Assembly: GCF_025660475.1 (NCBI RefSeq)
Contig: NZ_JAOUSF010000003.1
Location: forward strand, 186,001-250,000
Direction of reading: 5' to 3'
Source: Perspicuibacillus lycopersici
Lineage (GTDB): Bacteria; Bacillota; Bacilli; Bacillales; Caldibacillaceae
Length of the DNA: 64,000 nt
The notes under the pieces were generated by a model that ran no database searches, was not told the origin of the DNA, and saw only the letters and a program-made list of their open reading frames with translations. Below, in pieces: positions 37,284 to 46,195 of the stretch. Both the position numbers and the translations under genes were made by a program. Position 1 is the stretch's first letter. Every line of letters starts with the position of its first letter.

Positions 37284-37967
37284 CTAACCGACCCTCTCCC
37301 AAACTAACTCCATTATCCGTTCTACTACTTGATCAATAGATAATGATGTTGTATCTATTTCTACTGCATCATCCGCTTTTTTTAATGGGGCTATTTCTCG
37401 TTCAGAATCCAGCTTGTCTCTTCTTGCAATGTCATCCTTTAATTGTTCTAAATCAGAAGGAATACCTTTTTTCGTATTTTCCTCATGTCTTCTAATCGCT
37501 CTTTCATCAACACTAGCAAGTAAAAATACTTTTACTTCTGCATCTGGAAGTACATGTGTACCAATGTCGCGTCCATCCATTACAACGCCTCCATTAGTTG
37601 CAAATAATTGTTGTCTCTTCACCATTTCTTTGCGAACTAATTCATGCTTAGATACAGCCGATACGCGAGTAGTAACATCTGGCAATCGGATAGCATCTGT
37701 TACTTCCTGATTATCAACAAATACCTTTTGAATATTATTATCCTTGATTAATTCAATTTTTGTATTCATTAATAAGTCGTAAAGTGCTACTTCATCTTCT
37801 ATATCTACACCTGCTTGTAATGCCTTCCATGTAAGGCTTCTATACATCGCACCAGTATCAATATATAAGTATGCTAGTTTTTGAGCAATAATTTTCGCAA
37901 CCGTACTTTTTCCTGCTGCAGCTGGTCCATCGATTGCAATGGAAATTCTTTTTTTGTTACTATTCAT
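37284..37967 (-). CDS. cmk: Cytidylate kinase
   Basis: Phosphorylates CMP and dCMP. The 227-residue protein has the P-loop [14 protein letters not shown] near residue 12, DTGAMYR near 37, [22 protein letters not shown] near 100-121 and [10 protein letters not shown] near 153, all Cmk signatures. Start ATG. Forms cmk-plsC with the downstream gene; ypfB lies upstream. Confidence 0.97.
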   Translation of the reverse strand: MNSNKKRISIAIDGPAAAGKSTVAKIIAQKLAYLYIDTGAMYRSLTWKALQAGVDIEDEVALYDLLMNTKIELIKDNNIQKVFVDNQEVTDAIRLPDVTTRVSAVSKHELVRKEMVKRQQLFATNGGVVMDGRDIGTHVLPDAEVKVFLLASVDERAIRRHEENTKKGIPSDLEQLKDDIARRDKLDSEREIAPLKKADDAVEIDTTSLSIDQVVERIMELVWERVG

Positions 37968-38026
37968 ATTTCTTTCTTTACCTCTCTGTCTGATGTAATT
38001 TTTGCTAGTTTTATTTTAACATAAAA

Positions 38027-38050
38027 GAAAGCAGGATATGTACCTGCTTA
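38027..38050 (-). terminator. Hairpin at the end of ypfB
   Basis: AAGCAGG/CCTGCTT stem with a seven-base loop directly at the ypfB stop, followed by TTTCTTTT on the minus strand; a modest terminator between ypfB and cmk. Confidence 0.6.
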
Positions 38051-38227
38051 AGGAGAATTTATTGTTTCTAATACTTTTGAAAAATTTTCTTCATTAACCC
38101 CTTCATATTGGGTTAAATCCTTTAATTCCGGAAAAGTATTCAAATGATGAAAAATAATTTGACATAAAAATAAAAATATTGCCTGAATAACGACAAGTTT
38201 TATTATTATTCTTTCGATTCGCTTCAT
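38048..38227 (-). CDS. ypfB: Small membrane protein YpfB (DUF5359 type)
   Basis: A 59-residue gene easily missed because of its size. It encodes MKRIERIIIKLVVIQAIFLF followed by CQIIFHHLNTFPEL and ends QYEGVNEENFSKVLETINSP. There is one transmembrane helix (about residues 9-27) and a conserved-type QYEGVN segment. It sits between motI (ypfA) and cmk, exactly where B. subtilis has ypfB, and GGTGG lies nine bases before the ATG. Function unknown. Confidence 0.8.
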   Translation of the reverse strand: MKRIERIIIKLVVIQAIFLFLCQIIFHHLNTFPELKDLTQYEGVNEENFSKVLETINSP

Positions 38228-38287
38228 TTTATAACCACCAATAATAGAATGATATTCCTATTATTGTAACGGTCTGATGAAAATATA

Positions 38288-38950
38288 CTAATAACCTAAT
38301 TCTTTTTGCTTTATTGCCAGCTCGGCTTCATAACAAAATTGAATAATTTGTAATTCCTTTGCATTCGTTTTATCCATAAATTGTACAGAAATAATATTCG
38401 ATTTATCATCTCGGCTACTTATTCGTACTACTTTGCATATGAATTTCAAATAATGGTACTTTCCAGAAGCTCGCGGTAACACAAACCAGCAAGTTAACGG
38501 TTGTCTTTCATAAATTTGCTTCTCTTTTGGAACAATAATCGATGCTCCACCGGCACTAATATCTTCTGTTATCGATTGAAATAACTGCATATCTCCTTCC
38601 ATCGGATAGATAGCAACATCCACTGCTCGTGCAACTCGAACAAATTCTCTTCTTTGAATTTTCGTAATTTCGGCTGGATCTGGCTTTTTAATCAATAATA
38701 ATGGAATGCCATCATGGACTCTTCCGGCAACATGTGTGGTGAATTGATAGACGATATCATTTTCTCCAACAAAAGACAAACTTAAAGGGGTACCGTTAAT
38801 CAGATAGGAGGTTTTATTTGTTTCCATACTAACTGGATAATTAATGTAAATCTCCTGTTCAGTAATATCCATTATTTTACTTTTAAATCGCTCATTTTTT
38901 GTACTATTTATTTTTTGAATAGTTAATACGTACCCAATTTTAAACATCAT
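38288..38950 (-). CDS. motI: Flagellar brake / c-di-GMP receptor MotI (YpfA)
   Basis: A 220-residue two-domain protein: an N-terminal YcgR-like domain and a C-terminal PilZ domain. The c-di-GMP motifs are intact: RREFVRVAR (R-x3-R) near residue 117 and DISAGGAS (D-x-S-x-G-G) near 148. In B. subtilis MotI-c-di-GMP binds the stator and disengages it from the flagellar rotor. Tandem ATGs at 38950 and 38947 follow GGGGGA; either may be used. Neighbours ypeB and ypfB match B. subtilis. Confidence 0.9.
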   Translation of the reverse strand: MMFKIGYVLTIQKINSTKNERFKSKIMDITEQEIYINYPVSMETNKTSYLINGTPLSLSFVGENDIVYQFTTHVAGRVHDGIPLLLIKKPDPAEITKIQRREFVRVARAVDVAIYPMEGDMQLFQSITEDISAGGASIIVPKEKQIYERQPLTCWFVLPRASGKYHYLKFICKVVRISSRDDKSNIISVQFMDKTNAKELQIIQFCYEAELAIKQKELGY

Positions 38951-39095
38951 ATCCCCCAGCTTTCGCGCACTTCAAATATGTTAGTTGAAGGAAGAATCGA
39001 ATTTCTATGCTGAAACTTACCTTTGTCTAATTCTAATGTAAAATATTTACGTAAAATATACAATGAATTTAAATAGATTGTTGTTTTAAACTACA

Positions 39096-39126
39096 AAGAA
39101 AAAGGAAAAGCAACTTACGCTTTTCC
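39096..39126 (-). terminator. Intrinsic terminator of sleB-ypeB
   Basis: GGAAAAGC/GCTTTTCC stem at the end of the ypeB coding region, loop GTAAGTT, followed by TTTTTCTTT on the minus strand. Confidence 0.75.
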
Positions 39127-40470
39127 TCCCACTAGATCTTCATAAATCGGTTCTGCATTTTGTAATTTGATGACCTCTTCTTCATCACCTGTTTCAGCAT
39201 TGATATAAATTCGATACGTATCGTTTTCCAATGTTCCTAAAAACTCGTGAACAAGTACTTCTTCATTGGAGCGATTGTTAATAATTGCAAGTCCACTTTC
39301 CATTATTTTCACATTTTTATTAATTTGTTTTCTCGCTTCGTCCTCTGTTATCTTTGGCTGTGGAATTTCTCGTGTTCGATGGGTTCCTAAATATTCTTCT
39401 GCTGAAAATCCGATAATACTACCATCATCAAGGGCTACTTTAATTTTAATTGCCTCTGGGTAAACGCGCACATTATCTATTTTCGAAACGAAGGTAAATA
39501 CTCCAATATGGTCATATTGAGAGCTTTCAAATAGTTCCATATTTTTGAAATTACGGTTATTTAAGAATTTCAATGCATTGTTACTTGCTTCATTTAAGCT
39601 TATATTTTGTTGCTTAATATCACGATTGCTCATAATCCAAATCGGGTAACCACCCTTTTTGGTGATATCCATATTCGTTTCACCATTTTTATCTTGGATG
39701 GATACACTGTAAAATTCATAATCAGATCCATCACCATTTTTCACCACTTTCGTTTCTGCACTTTTACCAATTGTTATATATTTCTTCGCTATAGATAATG
39801 CTTCTTTTTCGGTTATTTCCTTTCCAGGGAGATTTTTATAGCTAGCTTCCTTTTTTTCCATACTAGTAAAAATCGGACCCATATCATTATCTGAATAACC
39901 TTCAACCGTTTTCTCTACTGTTTTAAATCCATCAATAATGGTATTATCGGCAGCTTCCTTGCCAGATGCCAATGCCATTTCTACATCCATCCAGCGTAAA
40001 TTATTTTTTAATACTAAGTATTGAACTTGCCGTAATTCATCTTGAATATCTGCAGATTGCTGGTAAAGCGATTTTAATGTATTATATTCTTCTTCTGATA
40101 ATGGCTCCTTATCAAGGTCCCGTACTGCCGCTTCATAGCTAAAGTCACCAATCTTCGATAAAAATTCCTCTGTTTTATTAAAAGGCATTAACGTCAATGG
40201 TAATTGCCCTACTTCATTATGTGACTCGGAAGTAATTCTCCATACATCTGCTAATGCAGGAGACAATGATTGCTTCGAATTCATTGCTAGCGTTGTACCA
40301 ATTTTGTCATGTAGTAAATCAATATTGTAGGTTAAATCATGAAATGCGCGCTGATAATTATTCTCTGCATTAATTAATATCGCATTTTTCTCTTTATGTT
40401 CTTGATAAGCCCATACACCTGTACCTATAACGGCAACTGTGAGAGCACCTATTAAAATATTTCGTAACAA
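39115..40470 (-). CDS. ypeB: Germination protein YpeB
   Basis: YpeB is needed to localise and stabilise the cortex-lytic enzyme SleB in the spore. The 451-residue protein has an N-terminal anchor (residues 4-22), a long helical region with HDKIGTTLAMNS near 55, and three PepSY-type repeats in the C-terminal half (for example ITEDEARKQINKNVKIMES). TTG at 40470, six bases after AGAGGTG, gives MLRNILIG, matching the B. subtilis N-terminus; the GTG nine bases upstream is inside the binding site. It follows sleB by 14 bases. Confidence 0.95.
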   Translation of the reverse strand: MLRNILIGALTVAVIGTGVWAYQEHKEKNAILINAENNYQRAFHDLTYNIDLLHDKIGTTLAMNSKQSLSPALADVWRITSESHNEVGQLPLTLMPFNKTEEFLSKIGDFSYEAAVRDLDKEPLSEEEYNTLKSLYQQSADIQDELRQVQYLVLKNNLRWMDVEMALASGKEAADNTIIDGFKTVEKTVEGYSDNDMGPIFTSMEKKEASYKNLPGKEITEKEALSIAKKYITIGKSAETKVVKNGDGSDYEFYSVSIQDKNGETNMDITKKGGYPIWIMSNRDIKQQNISLNEASNNALKFLNNRNFKNMELFESSQYDHIGVFTFVSKIDNVRVYPEAIKIKVALDDGSIIGFSAEEYLGTHRTREIPQPKITEDEARKQINKNVKIMESGLAIINNRSNEEVLVHEFLGTLENDTYRIYINAETGDEEEVIKLQNAEPIYEDLVGGKA

Positions 40471-40484
40471 TGTACTCACCTCTT

Positions 40485-41426
40485 TTATTTACAGAATATA
40501 TGCTTCCCAATTTGCTTGATTTGTGGTCGACTCCAAATCCAACCGCTTGTAGCAGTATCAGGATTAAAATAATAAATTGCATTTCCTGTAGGATCCCATC
40601 CATTTATTGCATCCAATACTGCCTTTTTCGACGTTTCGTTTGGGGTTAGCCATATTTGTCCATCCGCTACAGCAGTAAATGCACCAGGTTCAAAAATGAC
40701 TCCGGAAACAGTATCTGGAAATGATGGGCTATCTAAACGATTTAATATAACGGCAGCTACAGCCACTTGCCCAATATAGGACTCTCCTCTTGACTCACCA
40801 TGAACTGCATTTGCCATTAATTGAATATCATTTTGAGAAAAGCCATTTGGTACATTTGTAGCAGTCGGTTTATTGGCAGTCGCTTGGTTTGTTCCAGCAT
40901 TAGTACCCGCATTTTGATTATTTGTTCCGGCATTTCCGGTATTTTGCGCGGCTCCGCCAGTATTTCCAGCTGGTTTTTTCACAGGCTGATTTGTAGTTCC
41001 TTTTTGCGCAGTGTTATTCTTTTTCGCTGGGGCCGTTTGCTTGTTTAAATCCATTCCACCATAATGGGTAAATTTATTACCTTTGTTAATTTGTTCTTTA
41101 ACATAGCCTTCATGATATTGTGAAGCTTTAGCCAATTTTAACTTTGTTGGCCAGCCTGCAAGTCCATCAACCTTCAAGCCAAATTCATATTGGAAATTTC
41201 GTAATGCCCAATATGTTTGCCATCCGAAAACCCCATCAATTTTTCCATTATAAAAACCTAAATATTGTAATCTTGATTGTAATTCAATAACATCATCACC
41301 TACTGCACCTATTTGGATTACTTGATTAGTAAATGCACTCGCTTTTTGGATGCTTTCACCTGATTGTGCGAGTAATAAACAGCAAGCAAAAATTAAAAAT
41401 ACCTTCAGTATCCTTTTGGTTTTCAT
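40485..41426 (-). CDS. sleB: Spore cortex-lytic enzyme SleB
   Basis: A lytic transglycosylase that degrades spore cortex during germination. The 313-residue protein has a signal peptide (to about residue 31), a peptidoglycan-binding domain (GAVGDDVIELQSRLQYLGFYNGKIDG near 40), a low-complexity linker rich in N, A, G, T and K (about 125-195), and the hydrolase_2 catalytic domain with VHGESRGESYIGQVAVAAVILNR (catalytic glutamate) and WIWSRPQIKQIGKHIFCK at the end. ATG behind GGAGGG. Operon with ypeB. Confidence 0.96.
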   Translation of the reverse strand: MKTKRILKVFLIFACCLLLAQSGESIQKASAFTNQVIQIGAVGDDVIELQSRLQYLGFYNGKIDGVFGWQTYWALRNFQYEFGLKVDGLAGWPTKLKLAKASQYHEGYVKEQINKGNKFTHYGGMDLNKQTAPAKKNNTAQKGTTNQPVKKPAGNTGGAAQNTGNAGTNNQNAGTNAGTNQATANKPTATNVPNGFSQNDIQLMANAVHGESRGESYIGQVAVAAVILNRLDSPSFPDTVSGVIFEPGAFTAVADGQIWLTPNETSKKAVLDAINGWDPTGNAIYYFNPDTATSGWIWSRPQIKQIGKHIFCK

Positions 41427-41462
41427 ATATGTCCCTCCATAGCTGTCATTATTCCCTTGCCG

Positions 41463-41492
41463 TAGTTTTTGTAGGAAATAGATTTTTATACA
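41463..41492 (-). promoter_or_regulatory. Candidate sigma-G promoter of sleB-ypeB
   Basis: Minus strand: -35 TGTATA at 41487-41492, 17-base spacer, -10 AAAACTA at 41463-41469 (five of seven matches to CATACTA). sleB-ypeB is forespore-expressed in B. subtilis, so a sigma-G promoter is expected here. Confidence 0.4.
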
Positions 41493-41581
41493 AAGCTAGG
41501 AAAAATTTTGTGGTTTTATGCTGTTTTTTCGATAGCTATCCTTTTTGCTTTTCTTTTATGTATGCATGGAATAAAATGAGC

Positions 41582-41620
41582 AAAAAAAATACTTCTCACG
41601 TAATTCGAAAGAAGTATTTT
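41582..41620 (-). terminator. Intrinsic terminator downstream of prsW
   Basis: AAAATACTTC/GAAGTATTTT stem, then eight Ts on the minus strand, at the end of prsW. Confidence 0.8.
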
Positions 41621-41622
41621 CG

Positions 41623-42303
41623 TTATTGTGTAAAAGTATGTGGGTTTGATTGATAAGGATTACTTTGTTGCTTCGCTTTTTTTACTTTTCTTAACGCAAG
41701 CCACCATAAAAATATCATAAACGGTATAATAAACTGAAACCAATATCGTTGTGTTAAGATGATTAAATCATAGAATCCATGAAGACAAAATGGGAGTAAA
41801 ATAGACATTAATATCCATCTGATTGTTGCATTTGGTGGTGAAAATTTCGCTTTTCCCATATAGTAGCCCATCATCACGCCAAATAGTGCATGGCTGGATA
41901 CCGGGAGAAATGCGCGTCCGATTGCATATTCCAGCCCGTAGCTAAGCAAATAAAGAATATTTTCCAAAGTAGCAAAGCCTAAGGAAATTGCTACACCATA
42001 GACGATCCCATCGTAATGTTCATCAAACTCAATATATTTAAAAATTGTATAATACAAAATAAACCATTTAAAAAATTCTTCTAACAAACTGGAAGAAAAA
42101 AAGGCTTTAAAAAAATCCGAGTGAAATACTTGCTCCACATCCAAAACATATTGTATAAACATGATAGGAAATACTAATATAGCACCCAATACAAACACTC
42201 GAAAAACGTCCTTTAAAGGCTCAGCGTCGTATTCATCTTTTAAATAGAAGTAACTGAGAAGAGCGAAGCCTGGGGCAATGGCGGCGGAAATAATGGAAAA
42301 CAT
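41623..42303 (-). CDS. prsW: Glutamic-type intramembrane protease PrsW
   Basis: PrsW makes the site-1 cut in anti-sigma factor RsiW in B. subtilis. The 226-residue multi-pass membrane protein has the family motifs EEFFKW near residue 74 (catalytic glutamates), E-rich DEHYDGIVYGVAISLGFATLEN in two parts near 95-118, and HALFGVMMGYY near 137. GAGG six bases before ATG at 42303 decides the start; the longer frame is untranslated. It is divergent from ansA, 93 bases apart. Whether sigW/rsiW exist is outside the window; sigX/rsiX are here. Confidence 0.92.
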   Translation of the reverse strand: MFSIISAAIAPGFALLSYFYLKDEYDAEPLKDVFRVFVLGAILVFPIMFIQYVLDVEQVFHSDFFKAFFSSSLLEEFFKWFILYYTIFKYIEFDEHYDGIVYGVAISLGFATLENILYLLSYGLEYAIGRAFLPVSSHALFGVMMGYYMGKAKFSPPNATIRWILMSILLPFCLHGFYDLIILTQRYWFQFIIPFMIFLWWLALRKVKKAKQQSNPYQSNPHTFTQ

Positions 42304-42396
42304 ATTGGACCTCATTTCAAATGATATACATTCATCGTAACATGGATATATAAAATTGAAAACACAAAAAACACAGTAATTTTTGGAGGAATTTAC

Positions 42397-43365
42397 ATGA
42401 AAAAAATCCTTGTTCTTCATACAGGTGGTACGATTTCTATGGCCGAAGACGCAAAATCCGGCGCCGTATTACCTAGTGAACAAAACCCATTAATTGAAAA
42501 GACCAAGGAAATAAATCATTTAGCAGATTTAATTATTGAAGCACCCTTTAACCTTCCTTCCCCTCACATTTCACCGAAGGAAATGTTTCAATTAAAAACG
42601 CGAATTGATTACCATATAGCAAACAGTTCAATCGAAGGTGTTGTCATTACCCATGGTACAGACACATTGGAAGAAACAGCCTATTTTTTAGACTTAACAA
42701 TTCAAACCGATATCCCAATTGTCATTACCGGAGCCATGCGCTCAAGTAATGAAATCGGGGCTGATGGCTTATATAATTTTTTAACTGCACTCCGCACAGC
42801 AATACATGATCATGCGAAAGGAAAAGGTGTGCTTGTCGTATTAAATGATGAAATCCATGCTGCGAATAATGTAACAAAGACACATACGAGTAACGTTTCG
42901 ACTTTTCAAAGTCCGCAATATGGACCGATTGGGATAATTACGAAAAAGGAAATCCTCTTTCATCATCATCCTCAGCTGGAAAAGAAGCTTCCAATACATA
43001 CATTAAATCATCGTGTGGAATTAATTAAAGCATATGCTGGAATGGATTCGATGCTATTTCAGGCACTTAGTCATGCCAATATCGATGGACTTGTTATCGA
43101 AGCTTTAGGACAAGGTAATTTACCACCTGCTTGTATTCCTGGGTTAATGCAACTCCTACAAAAGAATGTCCCGATTGTTCTTGTTTCTCGTTGCTTTAAC
43201 GGCATTGTGGAGGACGTATATGCCTATGATGGTGGTGGTGCACAGCTGAAAAAAATGGGAATTATATTTTCCAATGGATTAAATGGACAAAAAGCGAGAA
43301 TCAAGCTTCAATTAGCTTTGGAAACAACAAAAGATTTATCAATAATCAATGAACTATTTCAGTAA
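42397..43365 (+). CDS. ansA: Type I L-asparaginase (cytoplasmic)
   Basis: Hydrolyses asparagine to aspartate and ammonia. The 322-residue protein has the first active-site motif HTGGTISM (residues 8-15) and the second VITHGTDTLEETAYFLD near 84, which supply both catalytic threonines, plus the conserved lysine region (VTKTHTSNVSTFQSP). No signal peptide, so cytoplasmic type I. TTGGAGG lies eight bases before the ATG. Single gene with its own terminator; in B. subtilis ansA is elsewhere, so this is a local insertion between prsW and ypdA. Confidence 0.93.
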   Translation: MKKILVLHTGGTISMAEDAKSGAVLPSEQNPLIEKTKEINHLADLIIEAPFNLPSPHISPKEMFQLKTRIDYHIANSSIEGVVITHGTDTLEETAYFLDLTIQTDIPIVITGAMRSSNEIGADGLYNFLTALRTAIHDHAKGKGVLVVLNDEIHAANNVTKTHTSNVSTFQSPQYGPIGIITKKEILFHHHPQLEKKLPIHTLNHRVELIKAYAGMDSMLFQALSHANIDGLVIEALGQGNLPPACIPGLMQLLQKNVPIVLVSRCFNGIVEDVYAYDGGGAQLKKMGIIFSNGLNGQKARIKLQLALETTKDLSIINELFQ

Positions 43366-43368
43366 CAA

Positions 43369-43412
43369 TAAAGGTAGAAAAAGTTCGGGAACTTTTTCTA
43401 CCTTTATTTCTT
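43369..43412. terminator. Bidirectional terminator between ansA and ypdA
   Basis: Perfect 17-bp stem TAAAGGTAGAAAAAGTT with its complement, loop CGGG, with T runs; it serves both converging genes. Confidence 0.9.
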
Positions 43413-43417
43413 TTAAA

Positions 43418-44389
43418 CTAATAGTTTCCTTTTTTTACGATTGCTTCTGCAATTAAATCGCCGTGAAATCTTCCATTCTCAATAAAAATTTCATTGGCAT
43501 TATTACCGGCTGCAATTACTCCGGCAACAAAAATCCCTGGAATATTTGTTTCCATCGTTTCTGGATCGAAAATGGGACGACCAGACTCCACATCGATACT
43601 TACACCCATTTTTTTTAACAAGCTATGATCGGGATGATATCCTGTCATAGCAAATACAAAATCATTTGGAATTTCTTCTCGCTTCCCGTTCACTTCGTAA
43701 ATAACACTCGACTCCGTAATTGCTTTTATATGTGCATTAAAAATCATCGCTATCAATCCATTTCGCACTAACGATTCAAATTCCGGTAGCACCCATGGTT
43801 TTATATGGTCAGAATACTGTGTACCACGATAAAGTACCGTCACACGGGCACCTGCTTTATTCAATTCGAGCGCCGCATCGACACTAGAGTTTTTTCCACC
43901 GATTACGACAACATCCATGTCATAATACGGATGTGCTTCTTTAAAATAATGAGATACTTTCGGTAAATCTTCTCCAGGTATGTTCATATAATTAGGATGA
44001 TCATAATATCCTGTAGCAATAATCACATGCTTAGCCTGATACTCCTCTTTTGTCGTTCCAACAATAAAAGAATCGTCATCCGCTTTTTTTACAAACAATA
44101 CTTGTTCATATGCATTTATACGAAGATTTTTCCTTTTCGCTACATCTCGATAGTACGTTAATGCTTGATTCCTTTTTGGTTTTCGATTTTCTGTTATAAA
44201 AGGAACATTTCCAATTTCTAATTTTTCGCTAGAGCTAAAAAAGGTTTGATGTGTTGGAAAGTTATATAATGCATTCGCAACATTCCCTTTTTCCATAATT
44301 AATGCGTTTATTCCATGATTTTGTAGTGCAATCGCTGCGGCTAAACCGCAAGGACCCCCTCCAACAATAATGCTTTCTTCAAAATGCAA
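43418..44389 (-). CDS. ypdA: Bacillithiol disulfide reductase YpdA (Bdr)
   Basis: An FAD-dependent oxidoreductase that reduces bacillithiol disulfide with NADPH. The 323-residue protein has the FAD motif IIVGGGPCGLAAAIAL at residues 7-22, containing the conserved cysteine typical of YpdA, the NADPH motif VVVIGGKNSSVDAALEL near 165 and GIFVAGVIAAGNNANEIFIENG near 285. It complements BshA earlier in the window. ATG start, minus strand, facing ansA. Confidence 0.93.
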   Translation of the reverse strand: MHFEESIIVGGGPCGLAAAIALQNHGINALIMEKGNVANALYNFPTHQTFFSSSEKLEIGNVPFITENRKPKRNQALTYYRDVAKRKNLRINAYEQVLFVKKADDDSFIVGTTKEEYQAKHVIIATGYYDHPNYMNIPGEDLPKVSHYFKEAHPYYDMDVVVIGGKNSSVDAALELNKAGARVTVLYRGTQYSDHIKPWVLPEFESLVRNGLIAMIFNAHIKAITESSVIYEVNGKREEIPNDFVFAMTGYHPDHSLLKKMGVSIDVESGRPIFDPETMETNIPGIFVAGVIAAGNNANEIFIENGRFHGDLIAEAIVKKGNY

Positions 44390-44545
44390 AATATAAAACC
44401 TCCTTATAAAGAAGAAAAATAATTATGATTAGCACTCCAAAAGATTTCGAGTAGCAATTTGGTAAGAAGATGATTGGAATGTAAACCAGTAGAAATAATG
44501 CTGCCTCGAACTTACATCTCAAGAATTGTTCATACTTTATTCTTC

Positions 44546-44591
44546 ATATAAAAAATATCTCCTATCCATTAATGATAGGAGATATTTTTTA
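44546..44591 (-). terminator. Intrinsic terminator of gudB
   Basis: A 16-bp stem (AAAAATATCTCCTATC and complement) with a seven-base loop and T run, just after the gudB stop. Confidence 0.88.
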
Positions 44592-44628
44592 AACTTTCAA
44601 TGAAGAAATAGAATAATTCCGGAAAACA

Positions 44629-45906
44629 TTAGACCCAGCCTCTGAATTGTGATGCTTCAGCCATTTTTCGAACACCAACCATATATGCAGCTAAACGCAT
44701 ATCTACTCGTCTAGTCTTAGCCGTTGTATAAACATTATCAAATGCTTGCACCATTATTTTCTCTAATCTTTCTTCTACTTCTTCTTCTGTCCAATAATAT
44801 CCTTGGTTGTTTTGAACCCATTCAAAATACGAAACAGTTACACCACCTGCAGATGCTAATACATCTGGAACTAACAATATCCCACGTTCTGTTAAAATTT
44901 TTGTTGCTTCTAACGTTGTCGGACCATTTGCTGCCTCAACTACTATTTTCGCCTTAATATTGTGAGCGTTTTCTTCCGTAATTTGGTTTTCAATTGCTGC
45001 GGGAACAAGAATATCGCAATCTAATTCCAGTAAATCTTTATTTGAAATTGCATTATTGAACAAGTTTGTTACCGTTCCAAAACTATCGCGACGGTCTAGT
45101 AAATAATCGATATCTAGACCATCAGGGTCATGCAGTGCACCATAGGCATCTGAAATCCCAATAACCTTCGCACCTTCGTCATGCATAAATTTTGCAAGAA
45201 AACCACCAGCATTACCAAAACCTTGCACAACTACACGTGCTCCTTCTAATTTAATACCGCTTCTTTTCGCTGCTTCATGTATACAAATAGTAACTCCTTT
45301 AGCGGTTGCAGAATCTCTACCGTGAGACCCCCCAAGCACAATCGGTTTCCCAGTGATAAACCCAGGTGAATTAAATTCATCTATTCTACTATATTCATCC
45401 ATCATCCATGCCATAATTTGCGAGTTAGTAAACACATCTGGCGCTGGAATGTCCTTCGTCGGACCAACAATTTGACTTATTGCACGCACGTATCCACGAC
45501 TAAGTGCTTCTAGCTCTCTAAATGACATTGTTCGAGGGTCACAGACAATACCGCCTTTCCCTCCACCATAAGGTAAATTGACAATTCCACATTTTAGACT
45601 CATCCAAATCGATAATGCCTTTACTTCTCTTTCAGAGACATTTGGATGAAAGCGGATACCACCTTTCGTAGGGCCGACCGCGTCATTATGCTGCGCCCGA
45701 TAACCTGTAAACACCTTTGTCTTGCCATCGTCCATGCGAACTGGTATTTTTACAGTCATCATTCGGAGAGGTTCTTTTAACAGCTCGTAAACTTCTTCAG
45801 AGTATCCAAGTTTGTCCAGTGCTTGACGAATAATGGTTTGAGTGGATTTTAATACGTCATGTTTATCTTCATTATTTATGCTTTCTGTACCCTTATGGGC
45901 GACCAT
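44629..45906 (-). CDS. gudB: NAD-dependent glutamate dehydrogenase
   Basis: Oxidative deamination of glutamate to 2-oxoglutarate. The 425-residue protein has the catalytic lysine motif PYGGGKGGI near residue 111, the conserved FTGYRAQHNDAVGPTKGGIRFHP in two parts near 60-85, the dinucleotide motif VVQGFGNAGG near 220 and VEAANGPTT near 318. Near that site the sequence reads NIKAKIVVEAANG without the three-residue tandem duplication that inactivates B. subtilis 168 GudB, so an active enzyme is expected. AGGAGGT before the ATG. rocG is a possible alternative name; the position favours gudB. Confidence 0.94.
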   Translation of the reverse strand: MVAHKGTESINNEDKHDVLKSTQTIIRQALDKLGYSEEVYELLKEPLRMMTVKIPVRMDDGKTKVFTGYRAQHNDAVGPTKGGIRFHPNVSEREVKALSIWMSLKCGIVNLPYGGGKGGIVCDPRTMSFRELEALSRGYVRAISQIVGPTKDIPAPDVFTNSQIMAWMMDEYSRIDEFNSPGFITGKPIVLGGSHGRDSATAKGVTICIHEAAKRSGIKLEGARVVVQGFGNAGGFLAKFMHDEGAKVIGISDAYGALHDPDGLDIDYLLDRRDSFGTVTNLFNNAISNKDLLELDCDILVPAAIENQITEENAHNIKAKIVVEAANGPTTLEATKILTERGILLVPDVLASAGGVTVSYFEWVQNNQGYYWTEEEVEERLEKIMVQAFDNVYTTAKTRRVDMRLAAYMVGVRKMAEASQFRGWV

Positions 45907-45955
45907 TTGAAGACCTCCTAATATTCACTATAAACAAACAGCATTTCTCATGATT

Positions 45956-45983
45956 AGTATACACTGAATCATATATATTGCAA
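45956..45983 (-). promoter_or_regulatory. Sigma-A promoter of gudB
   Basis: Minus strand: -35 TTGCAA at 45978-45983, 16-base spacer, -10 TATACT at 45956-45961; the start codon is about 45 bases downstream. The rest of the 285-base gap to mecB is AT-rich and holds no gene. Confidence 0.6.
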
Positions 45984-46163
45984 TATAAAAATATTAGATT
46001 TTTCAAATTGCATAAACAATTTTGTACTTCCTTATTTCCTTCCTTATTATTTATTTTTTCATATTGATATAGCCTTTATCCGCGCTTATTGAGTATTCCT
46101 TTTCCACGAATGAAATATTAGCTTCTGTACTAAAGTTAGTATTGTGGCTCTATTTGTTAAAGG

Positions 46164-46195
46164 AAAAAATGAGCTTCAAAACTTGCGAAGCTCAT
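46164..46195 (-). terminator. Terminator overlapping the end of mecB
   Basis: ATGAGCTTC/GAAGCTCAT stem whose outer arm includes the mecB stop codon, followed by six Ts on the minus strand. Confidence 0.85.

Noticed and set aside
40970..41060. Low-complexity N/A/G/T stretch in sleB as an insertion
   Set aside because: Linkers between the peptidoglycan-binding and catalytic domains of SleB are naturally variable and the frame is intact.
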